In this document: positions 47,873 through 55,426 of the stretch, piece after piece
How the letters are laid out: every line of letters begins with the position of its first letter
How positions within the stretch are numbered: the first letter of the stretch is position 1
Source of the DNA: CAVTLG01 sp963735495
GTDB lineage: Bacteria > Chloroflexota > Ktedonobacteria > Ktedonobacterales > Ktedonobacteraceae
DNA length: 64,000 bases
NCBI GenBank assembly: GCA_963735495.1
Contig: CAVTLG010000009.1
Span: 1,364,001 to 1,428,000 of the forward strand
Reading direction: 5' to 3'
The notes under the pieces: generated by a model
Database searches by the model: none
What the model saw: only the letters and a program-made list of their open reading frames with translations
Told to the model about the DNA's origin: nothing
Made by a program: the position numbers and the translations under genes

Positions 47873-48084
47873 CACCCGATCCCAAACATTATTCTATGAT
47901 CATCCAATGGAGTGACGAAGACCAGGCATATATTGTCACAGTCCCAGAACTCCCCGGATGCAGAACTCACGGAGACACCTACGAGAAAGCCGTCCAACAA
48001 GGGCAAGATGCTATTGAAAGTTGGATCATGGCGGCACTGGCTGATAATGATCCAGTTCCACCACCGCACATATTCGCAGCCTAA
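47869..48084 (+). CDS. HicB-like protein without HicA partner
   Basis: 71 aa. HYSMIIQWSDEDQAYIVTVP then ELPGCRTHGDTYEKAVQQG and QDAIESWI is the standard partial-RNase-H-fold HicB domain. Its ATG overlaps the preceding stop (ATGA), so it is translationally tied to the nuclease-like gene. No HicA toxin is found on either side, and there is no C-terminal DNA-binding domain. It may be an antitoxin-like inhibitor of the operon or simply a solitary HicB. Confidence 0.85.
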   Translation: MTPDPKHYSMIIQWSDEDQAYIVTVPELPGCRTHGDTYEKAVQQGQDAIESWIMAALADNDPVPPPHIFAA

Positions 48085-48106
48085 TCAATGGTAGCATTAC
48101 CTCTAC

Positions 48107-48157
48107 AAAAGACGCCTGACGAGATCTTATGAAATATGGCTTCAGGTGTCTTTTTCA
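48107..48157 (+). terminator. Terminator of the ATPase-nuclease-HicB operon
   Basis: Stem GACGCCTGA (48111-48119) with TCAGGTGTC (48142-48150), one G-U pair, a 22-base loop and a TTTTTC tail; AAAA precedes the stem. It lies 25 bases past the HicB stop, marking the operon end. Confidence 0.65.
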
Positions 48158-48183
48158 CCTTCACCATTGTCAACAATTCACCA

Positions 48184-48212
48184 GCAGACAACCGCAAGGG
48201 ATTGTCTCTACG
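48184..48212. repeat. Dispersed palindromic intergenic repeat (inverted copy)
   Basis: GACAACCGCAAGGGATTGTC followed by TCTACGCG: the reverse of the unit at 31637 and 55213. It lies between the defence-like operon and pyrE and could mark an integration boundary, but it is common in this genome. Confidence 0.75.
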
Positions 48213-48416
48213 CGTCTCTGCATCCTCCCACCGTTTACCACAAACAACCACCAGGACTACGTATCATTTGCCCATCTCCTGCATCATTACAGCTCTTGCT
48301 ATAATCGAACATTTGTACAATATTAATAGAGTATGAGAGCACATAGGTCCCCAAGCTATTTGTAAATATGATATACTTACAAAATAAATCCTTCTTTGCC
48401 AGAAAGGATGCTGTAG

Positions 48417-49088
48417 GTGGCGAAAGAGCAGTCTCTGGATAATCTATGGTTGGCGCAAACCCTGTTTGACCTTAAAGGAGTCCAATTCGGCAATTTTACG
48501 GTGAGCGAATTGGCTGTAAGCTCACCGGTATTTGTCAACCCTAAGGTCTTGATCAGTAACCCAACCGCCCTCCGTGTTGCCAGCAAGTTGATGCAACAGG
48601 AGATAAACTTAGCACAATCATTACGTCGTCCACGAGTACACCCCTTTACGGTGGTGGCAGGCGTTCCAGTGGGTGGACTCCTATTGGCAACCGCTTACTC
48701 GCTGGAGACAAATATTCCTCTTATCTATGCCCGTACCAGGCCGGAAGGTACAGGCAATCGAGGAATAGAGGGACATTATATCGCAGACGATAGCGCGTTG
48801 ATCATTGACGATCTCATCACAAGAGGGAGTAGCGTGCTGGAAACAGCCGCACTGCTTGAAGAGAATGGTCTGAAAGTAAAGGATGTGATCGTCCTGATAG
48901 ACCGTGAACATGGAGCAGTCGAGCGTCTACGACACCATGGATATAATCTGATCAGTATCCTGAAACTGGATGTGATGCTCAACCTGTACATGTCGAAAGG
49001 ACTCATCTCCGAGGAGACCTATCGTACCTGTGCAGAATATTTACGCGCGAAACAGGATGAAAATCACTCAAATACGTTTGGTGCGTAA
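48417..49088 (+). CDS. pyrE: Orotate phosphoribosyltransferase
   Basis: Joins orotate to PRPP to give OMP in pyrimidine synthesis. 223 aa. The PRPP loop is ADDSALIIDDLITRGSSVLE (~120-139), with the catalytic lysine region YARTRPEGTGNRGIEGHY before it and HGAVERLRHHGYNLISILKLD after it. Start GTG 48417 with AAAGGA upstream. The Lys of the usual KxxGxxxxxEG motif is not obvious (RPEGTGNRGIEG), a mild deviation. Stand-alone gene with a clear terminator. Confidence 0.88.
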   Translation: MAKEQSLDNLWLAQTLFDLKGVQFGNFTVSELAVSSPVFVNPKVLISNPTALRVASKLMQQEINLAQSLRRPRVHPFTVVAGVPVGGLLLATAYSLETNIPLIYARTRPEGTGNRGIEGHYIADDSALIIDDLITRGSSVLETAALLEENGLKVKDVIVLIDREHGAVERLRHHGYNLISILKLDVMLNLYMSKGLISEETYRTCAEYLRAKQDENHSNTFGA

Positions 49089-49113
49089 AGACATTGCATA
49101 ACGCGATGCAAAG

Positions 49114-49150
49114 AGGGGAAGATGCCAGCATGCTGGTGTCTTCCCTTTTA
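49114..49150 (+). terminator. Rho-independent terminator after pyrE
   Basis: Stem of about 15 bp, GGGAAGATGCCAGCA with TGCTGGTGTCTTCCC (two mismatched positions), followed by TTTTAT. Located 25 bases past the pyrE stop, between converging genes; it could act in both directions. Confidence 0.8.
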
Positions 49151-49195
49151 TAGCATACATCTCTATTTTGCAAGCATACGCACAGTTGCCAATAG

Positions 49196-50029
49196 CTACA
49201 GATGCGTCGTCTGTACCTCATGGTCAGCATTGCCATTGTGTTCCAGCGGTGCCTGGGTACGCTCGTTACTATGGTCCATCGTCTTGAGCAAGGGCCGAAG
49301 CAAGTCCAGAGGGAGTGGGAAAATGATGGTTGAGTTTTTCTCAACGGCAATCTCCGTCAAGGTCTGCAAGTAACGCAGTTGCAGCGTACTGGGCTGCGAA
49401 TCGATGATCTGTGCCGCCTGCGCTAGCTGCGCCGATGCCTGTAACTCACCCTGGGCATGAATGATCTTCGCCCGCTTCTCACGCTCTGCCTCAGCCTGCT
49501 TGGCCATCGCACGCTGCATAGTTGCTGGCAGTTCCACATCTTTGATCTCGACCGCCGTCACTTTGACACCCCAGCGCTCTGTATGCTCATCGATGATCGT
49601 CTGCAATTCCTGGTTGATTTTGTTACGCTGCGATAGCAGTTCATCCAGGTCAGATTGACCAAGCACGTTACGCAACGTGGTTTGACCGATCTGCGTCGTG
49701 GCCTGGATGAAGTTCACGACATTGACAACGGCTGCCGCAGGATCAACAACATAGAAGTAGATGACTGCCGTCACCTTGATCGTGACATTGTCCCGCGAAA
49801 TGACCTCTTGCGGCGGCACCGTGAGCGTCACAATACGCAGATCAACCTTCACCATACGCGAGATGAAAGGTGGTACCCAGAAGACACCCGGTCCTTGCGC
49901 ACCGGTCAGCCGACCAAGCACAAAGATAACTCCACGCTCATATTGCTGCACAATACGCAGACCCGATAACGCCAGAAAAACCAGGATTATCAGGACGATG
50001 CTAATAAAGGTCCCGACAAATGGGTCCAT
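49196..50029 (-). CDS. Slipin (SPFH/band-7 membrane protein)
   Basis: 277 aa. One N-terminal helix (TFISIVLIILVFLALSGLRIV), then the band-7 domain: YERGVIFVLGRLTGAQGPGVFWVPPFI and the stretch TLRNVLGQSDLDELLSQRNKIN, typical of slipin/stomatin-like proteins, ending in a helical oligomerisation region. It organises membrane microdomains and pairs with NfeD, whose gene lies immediately upstream (80-base gap). Confidence 0.92.
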   Translation of the reverse strand: MDPFVGTFISIVLIILVFLALSGLRIVQQYERGVIFVLGRLTGAQGPGVFWVPPFISRMVKVDLRIVTLTVPPQEVISRDNVTIKVTAVIYFYVVDPAAAVVNVVNFIQATTQIGQTTLRNVLGQSDLDELLSQRNKINQELQTIIDEHTERWGVKVTAVEIKDVELPATMQRAMAKQAEAEREKRAKIIHAQGELQASAQLAQAAQIIDSQPSTLQLRYLQTLTEIAVEKNSTIIFPLPLDLLRPLLKTMDHSNERTQAPLEHNGNADHEVQTTHL

Positions 50030-50109
50030 AGATGACCTCCCTTGAACATGCGGTTCTTATAAAAAAACTACTATGCGTGATACAAAGTTAGTTCGCTACT
50101 AATAAGTGC

Positions 50110-50880
50110 CTAACGACGGAAAAGCTGGACATGTAAACACAGTCCTTCGACAGCCACGATGCGCAACTCAGAACCTGGGTCAGCTGAGGCTGTCGGCGGA
50201 TCAAGAATGGCAGCCCAATTTTCACCTGCGTAGTTTACACGCCCGGCTGGTCGCAGCGGTGTTAAGGCGACCACACGAGCACCAAGCATGCTCTCAACGC
50301 CAGATGGGATATGTCGCGTATGCTTGCCAAAGATCATCACGGTAAAGCCGAGGAGACCAATTACCACGCCCATGATATAGACGAGCCAGGGATGAACATG
50401 CGCAGTCGCAGAGAGATCTCCACTATTAAAGAATATCAATGTTCCGCCCACCAGGGCAATGACGGCTCCGCTGGTCAAGATACCGTGCGTAGGGAGTTTC
50501 ACGCCCAATACAAGCAAGGCAAAAGCCAGGATCATGAAGACAAAACCAGCCCAGTCAGGCGTAAGTGCACTAGCCGAGAGCAGGAAGAGCACAAACGCAA
50601 GAGCGCCAACGACTCCCGGTACGATAGCTCGCGGATGCACAATTTCCAGGAACATGCCGATGATGGCAAGCAGAAAAAGCAGAAAGATTGCATTTGGATC
50701 ATGCAAGAATGCGGCGAAAAATGAGGGACTATCAGCATGTGCGAGTATGACGTCGCTCTGGGTAGATGCGGCTTCCACAGGCGTTGCCAAAAGCGCGAAA
50801 GATACCGGGGTAAGAATTGTCACGCCAAGGCATGAAAGCATGCGCGAGCTGTGGAAAATCTGACGCGAATCCATGACCAT
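50110..50880 (-). CDS. NfeD-family membrane protein
   Basis: 256 aa. A signal/anchor segment (FALLATPVEAAST), about five helices in the middle (FLLFLLAIIGMFLEIVHPRAIVPG is the NfeD hallmark) and a C-terminal OB-fold domain (GARVVALTPLRPAGRVNYAGENWAA). This is NfeD without the N-terminal ClpP-like protease. Its usual partner is slipin/YqfA, found next. Confidence 0.9.
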   Translation of the reverse strand: MVMDSRQIFHSSRMLSCLGVTILTPVSFALLATPVEAASTQSDVILAHADSPSFFAAFLHDPNAIFLLFLLAIIGMFLEIVHPRAIVPGVVGALAFVLFLLSASALTPDWAGFVFMILAFALLVLGVKLPTHGILTSGAVIALVGGTLIFFNSGDLSATAHVHPWLVYIMGVVIGLLGFTVMIFGKHTRHIPSGVESMLGARVVALTPLRPAGRVNYAGENWAAILDPPTASADPGSELRIVAVEGLCLHVQLFRR

Positions 50881-51220
50881 GTTCCTTCAAGCAAACAGAC
50901 CTGACAACGCACTTTTTCTGTCAATAACAAACGATATACGCCTATCATAGCACACGAGTAAAACACGGCGATACTTTGTGTTGATCCTTTCCGCAGCTAC
51001 CTGCCTCCAGTCAGTAAGAATGAATAGCTTTTTGCTATTATCAATATAGCATATTGCAATCTCCATGTCAAGCAATACTACTTGACCAATATAGCGCTGC
51101 TTGCTATACTACAAACCGTGCAATAAACCGGCAGGAGAGAAGGTGTATTCTTCGTGAGTGTTTCTTTATCATCAAATAGCAATGAGCTACAACAAGATGT
51201 TTAGTACCTTGAGGTGAACT
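50881..51220. other. Divergent promoter region of nfeD and the MFS gene
   Basis: 340 bases. Contains TTGACC (51082-51087)-17-TATACT (51105-51110), a strong promoter for the MFS gene with a ~105-base leader. ATAGC/GCTAT half-sites cluster at 51024-51028, 51034-51038, 51046-51050, 51091-51095 and 51103-51107, the last overlapping the -10. Confidence 0.65.
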
Positions 51221-52675
51221 ATGAACTATAGTGGGGTAGATAATACTTCTGCGCTTTTAGCTAGACCCTCTAGCAAGGCTATGCTGACCGCGCGCCAGGA
51301 TCGTATTCCCATCTGGTCACTGCCCAAGTCTCTCATATGGTCTATCGGGATAGGTTATTTTGCCACATTCTTCTGTATCACCGATATCAACGTGCCGTTT
51401 ATTCAAACATGTACCCAAATTGTACCGCATTGTATTCCCACGACTGCCGAAAACTATATTGGTCTTCCTGTATTGATGAGTCTGATTGGCTATGTTATAG
51501 GAACGTTCATCCTAAGCCCACTGGCTGATAGATATGGTAGAAGAGATATTTTGTTTGTCACGCTAGTCATCATCGCCGTTGGTTCACTGTATAGCGCTCT
51601 GATCAATGATTACACCAATTTCGTGCTCTCGCGCACAGTAACCGGCATGGGTATTGGAGCCGATCTGGCCATTGTCAACACCTATATCATCGAGATTGCC
51701 CCTACGAGGAGTCGTGCGAAGTATGTGTCCGCTATCTTCACTCTACCCATGTTCGGCATAGCTATTGCAATCTGGCTTGGTCTCTATCTTACGACACCAG
51801 CGACGCCGTTTCCTTTGGGGCTACCCTTTGCTCTAGCTGGGGCGAAGTTTGCTAGCGGTTGGCGCATTAATTATCTCATTGGTTCGTTTCTGGCTATCAT
51901 TGGTCTGCTCTTTCGTTTCCAGATCCCCGAGTCTCCACGCTGGCTCATTGACAAGGGGCGATTACGACAGGCCGAGCATATCATTAAAGCCATGGAGCAG
52001 CGAGCATTAACCAGGATGGCAGCATTACCACAGGTGTCTGCTGAACTTCCTGTGCTTGCTGCTACAAGCCCATTCCGTGATATTTTTGGCACAAGCCTCT
52101 ATTTGAGACGTACTATTATCCTCATCGTTGTCTGGCTGGTGGGCTATATTACTGTCTATGCGGTTGTAGATGGTCTCACAGTGTTGCTTGTGGCCGTGCA
52201 TTATCCTACACCAGAAGCGGGGCTGATCGCAGCAATAGGGACAGTGGGGCTGATCTTGACTTCCATATTGTCCTATGTCTTCGTTGAGCGCATTGAAAGG
52301 AAACACTGGATTGCTATTGCAGGAGCTTTGACACTGCTTGGAGGCGTTATAATCGCCCTGGGAGCGGCTAGTTTTCTTGTTACTATTCTCGGAGCAATTA
52401 TGATCTTTTGCGGTATTAACCTGTGGGTTCCTGCTGCCTACTCCTGGTCGCTAGAGAACTATGCGACGAGAGCACGAGCAACTGGTTTCGCTATAGTGGA
52501 TGGGATAGGACATGTGGGAGGGGGTATTGGCTTGACGTTTATTGCCTCACTCACTGGTATAGCAGGTCCGCTTTTGACCTTTATATTCATTGGTAGCTTT
52601 CTACTTTTGGCTGCGTTTGTAGCTCAGTTTGGTATAGCTACAAGGGCAAAACGCCTGGATGAAGTATCACCATAG
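51221..52675 (+). CDS. MFS transporter (sugar-porter/metabolite-H+ symporter-like)
   Basis: 484 aa with 12 predicted helices. The loop 2-3 signature LADRYGRRDILF and the sixth-helix exit PESPRWLIDKGRLRQAEHII are as in the sugar porter and AAHS families. ATG at 51221 follows GAGGTG. An extra extracellular Cys-containing loop (DINVPFIQTCTQIVPHCIPTT) between helices 1 and 2 is unusual. Substrate unknown. Lone gene with its own regulated-looking promoter. Confidence 0.88.
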   Translation: MNYSGVDNTSALLARPSSKAMLTARQDRIPIWSLPKSLIWSIGIGYFATFFCITDINVPFIQTCTQIVPHCIPTTAENYIGLPVLMSLIGYVIGTFILSPLADRYGRRDILFVTLVIIAVGSLYSALINDYTNFVLSRTVTGMGIGADLAIVNTYIIEIAPTRSRAKYVSAIFTLPMFGIAIAIWLGLYLTTPATPFPLGLPFALAGAKFASGWRINYLIGSFLAIIGLLFRFQIPESPRWLIDKGRLRQAEHIIKAMEQRALTRMAALPQVSAELPVLAATSPFRDIFGTSLYLRRTIILIVVWLVGYITVYAVVDGLTVLLVAVHYPTPEAGLIAAIGTVGLILTSILSYVFVERIERKHWIAIAGALTLLGGVIIALGAASFLVTILGAIMIFCGINLWVPAAYSWSLENYATRARATGFAIVDGIGHVGGGIGLTFIASLTGIAGPLLTFIFIGSFLLLAAFVAQFGIATRAKRLDEVSP

Positions 52676-52767
52676 CTGGTTGTTATTCCTGGCAGACAAC
52701 CTGTGCGGTAGATACGCGGATTTGCCTTTCTTTTTGCTCAAAGAGAAAAGCTGGGAGGGTTTTGAAA

Positions 52768-53904
52768 ATGCTTTGCTCTATTTGTGGTGCTGACAGAGTG
52801 CCGAGAGAAGGCCGTTGTCCTTCCTGTGGCAACAAATTAGACTCCAATCCTTCGCTGGGTAAGAGTGGAACTGGTCGTTACGCCGAAGCTCACCTTGAAT
52901 TGAGTAGATATACTCCAGTTCGTGGTGATGTTTTAGGCAAAGGGCGCTATCGATTACTTAGCCAGGTGCAGCTCCCTGAACTGCAAAGGAGTTTTGGAAA
53001 TGCCTGGGAAGCGACTGATAACACGTCCCATAGTCGGGTGGTTATTCGCGACATCCATGTTCCTGCGCAATTAAATGAGCCAGCCTCTAGCCTGGACCAG
53101 ACTATAGCGCCGCTTATCCAGCGCCTCATCGACCTGGGACAACATCCGAGCCTGCCAAAGGTAATTGATTGCTTTAAAGAACAAGGGACCTTCTACTTTG
53201 TATTTACCCATATTGATGGCAAAAGCCTGGCAGCTACCTTACTCAGTGAACAAGGCAGTGTGGCACTACGAGAGCGTACAGTAACAGCATATGGCTGTAC
53301 GCTTTGTGAGATTGTGTCTTTCTTCTCACGGCAGCAACCGCCCTTCGTACATGGTTCTATCTGTCCAGAGACGGTTATCATCCACCCCAATGGAAGAGAT
53401 GTCTCGCTCATCTACCTGCCACTCTTTCCATACGAGACACAGGTAAACAAAAGCAAAGGCTCACCAAGTTATCTCGCGCCAGAACAGGTACGGGGGGTGA
53501 GTAACACATCATCTGATCTCTACGGAGTCGCAGCAACACTTTATCATGCGGTAACAAGTTCTCGCCCTTCCGACCGTATCGCTTTTTTCTACCCGCCTGC
53601 CCGTCGTCTCAATCCTGCAGTTACATCAGGCATGGAAGCCATTCTTATTCGACAATTGCACATGGCAGTTGCGCAACGTTATCCTCGTGCTGAGGAGATG
53701 CAAAAGGATCTCTCATCCCTGCTAGCCTCTTATCCTGAGGATACTGGAGAACAGGAACAGCCAGTACTCTTTACCGACCCTGCGCGACTCAGCTTGCAAG
53801 AGCGCCAAGAGATGAGCGGCAACGGCAATCTGCTCAACATTGGGGTGTTTGTGGCAGTAATGATACTGATAATAGTAGGTATTGTATTTGCCATTGTGCG
53901 CTGA
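52768..53904 (+). CDS. Zinc-ribbon pseudokinase with C-terminal membrane anchor
   Basis: 378 aa from ATG 52768 (GGAGGG upstream). N-terminal zinc ribbon CSICG...CPSCG, then a Ser/Thr-kinase-like domain (~50-330) with recognisable helices (SYLAPEQVRGVSNTSSDLYGVAATLYH). Catalytic residues are lost: the VAIK Lys is Arg94, HRD is HGS at ~195, and the DFG region reads LIYLPLF. Ends in one helix (LNIGVFVAVMILIIVGIVFAIV). Probably a non-catalytic signalling scaffold; similar proteins are common in Ktedonobacteria, from memory. Confidence 0.82.
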   Translation: MLCSICGADRVPREGRCPSCGNKLDSNPSLGKSGTGRYAEAHLELSRYTPVRGDVLGKGRYRLLSQVQLPELQRSFGNAWEATDNTSHSRVVIRDIHVPAQLNEPASSLDQTIAPLIQRLIDLGQHPSLPKVIDCFKEQGTFYFVFTHIDGKSLAATLLSEQGSVALRERTVTAYGCTLCEIVSFFSRQQPPFVHGSICPETVIIHPNGRDVSLIYLPLFPYETQVNKSKGSPSYLAPEQVRGVSNTSSDLYGVAATLYHAVTSSRPSDRIAFFYPPARRLNPAVTSGMEAILIRQLHMAVAQRYPRAEEMQKDLSSLLASYPEDTGEQEQPVLFTDPARLSLQERQEMSGNGNLLNIGVFVAVMILIIVGIVFAIVR

Positions 53905-54208
53905 TGTCGTGCGCCTGGTTTTTCCACCGCTGAGGGACTTACCTTCAGCTTGTTCGTGCGCTCATTCATCATGTACTCTCACATCAGGAGCAACAGGGAG
54001 TATGTTAGCGTGGTGATGATTCTGCAAGTGCACACGTATATATCTATGGAACTAACTCTTGCGCTCTACCGTCTTATCCGTAGCAGAGATACTATCCCGA
54101 CACAGCAGTCACGTAGTATCTACAGTATCACGTACTATATACTCAATACCTACTGCAGAAAGCGTAATTTTTGTATCCTATACCAGGTTATTATGAAGGA
54201 GTAACGCA
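53905..54208. other. Intergenic region
   Basis: 304 bases between the pseudokinase and the DUF4349 gene. Contains the promoter of the latter; an 84-codon open frame (53950-54204) has low-complexity composition and no ribosome site and is not called. Confidence 0.5.
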
Positions 54209-55181
54209 ATGCCGCACCCCAAATTCAAGCACAAGTCTCTCACCCTCTGGCTAGGAACGCTGCTACTGACGATCCTGCTGCTCGCTGGCTGCGGAAGTGG
54301 CGCGAATTTCGGCCACCACAACGAGCGCAGCGCCGAATGCCAGTGTTAATCGAGCTGTCAGCGGCGCTTCGGGACAATCGGCAAGTGGACAGAACAACGC
54401 GTCAACCGGACAAAAGTCTGCAACATCGGCCTATGCAGCACAGCTCGACTTGATCAGAACACTTAATGTCACGATGCAAGTACAAGATACGCGCACGGTG
54501 GCCGATACCATACAGGCATGGATTACCACGACCGATCCTCGCACCATTTCAGCCGGGACCAATTATGCAGAAGTAGGCAATAATCTCTATAACATCACGC
54601 TGACATACTCCGTAGCAGCGACCAGCTATCCCAAAGTTTACCAGTATTTGCGCGATTATACGACCAAAAACAGGGGAAACCTGACCGCGTTTAGCGAAAC
54701 GGTACAGGATGTTACCGGAGATTATGTCGATACACAATCGCGCATTAAAAATATGCAGGGAGAGCAGGCACGCCTGCTGACTTTGATGAGTAGCGCGCAA
54801 AATCTCAGCGACGTTATGACAATCGAGCAGCAGTTGACGACCGTCGAGGGACAGATAGAGACCGATGAAGCGCACCTCAATCTGCTCAATAGTGAGGTTA
54901 CTTACTATACGGTCACCATTAGCCTGCAACCAACCAGTACCGCAACGCCACTCCCCACAAACAACAGCTGGTCTCTGGGCCAAACCGTGCATAGTGCGCT
55001 CGTGGCCTCTGTGTCCCTTGGACAAGCATTGCTCACTTTTATCATCTGGCTGCTCGCCTTCAGCCTGTATATCGTGCCGGTACTCGCTATTGCATGGGGA
55101 GTCAGGAGATGGCGCGCGCGTTCACATCCGGCATTTCCCCATAGCGCAGGGACACCAAAGAATCCGCCGGCAAATCTATAA
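54209..55181 (+). pseudogene. DUF4349 lipoprotein, interrupted by a 1-base frameshift
   Basis: ATG 54209 (AAGGAG upstream) starts a lipoprotein signal, LLLTILLLAGCGSGA with Cys28, but the frame stops at 54348. The rest lies in the next frame: SATTTSAAPNASVNR, then the DUF4349 domain (VYQYLRDYTTKNRGNLTAFS, VTGDYVDTQSRIKNMQGEQARLL, a helical hairpin) and a C-terminal helix with a short cytoplasmic tail. Removing one T from GCGAATTTCGG (near 54302) joins the two as ...GSGANSATTTS. Function of DUF4349 is unknown. Confidence 0.85.
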
Positions 55182-55426
55182 GGTAACTCCTCAGGTCGAC
55201 AAGCAGAGAGGAATCGCGTAGGGACCATCCCTTGCGGTTGTCCAGGGTAGGTTCTAGGCGGGATGGGCCGCCGCAAGAGACGCCAAGACCTTTTTCGCCT
55301 GGTTCCACGCGCCAGAAGATCCGCTACAAAAAAGGTCTTGGCTCGGCCCCTACGCGAGCTTCCTGGTTCCTGAAACGTTGCCGCACCTGAGGAGTTACTC
55401 TAGAAGTAAGATCCAACTACATAAAT
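55182..55426. repeat. Large nested palindrome between converging genes
   Basis: Outer arms CGCGTAGGG (55214) and CCCTACGCG (near 55349); inner perfect arms GCCAAGACCTTTTT (55282-55295) and AAAAAGGTCTTGGC (55329-55342). It includes one dispersed repeat unit (GGGACCATCCCTTGCGGTTG). Placed between convergent genes, it could terminate transcription from both sides. Confidence 0.8.

Larger units (their letters stand above)
48085..48416. other. Intergenic region between the HicB-like gene and pyrE
   Basis: 332 bases holding the operon terminator (48107-48157), a dispersed palindromic repeat (48184-48212) and, upstream of pyrE, TATACT at about 48371 as a candidate -10. Short open frames here lack ribosome sites. 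Confidence 0.6.

Noticed and set aside
47869..48084. Complete HicAB toxin-antitoxin module
   Set aside because: No HicA-like double-stranded-RNA-binding toxin on either side.
53950..54204. 84-codon gene before the DUF4349 lipoprotein
   Set aside because: No ribosome site, Tyr/Ile/Ser-rich low-complexity translation, probably promoter DNA.
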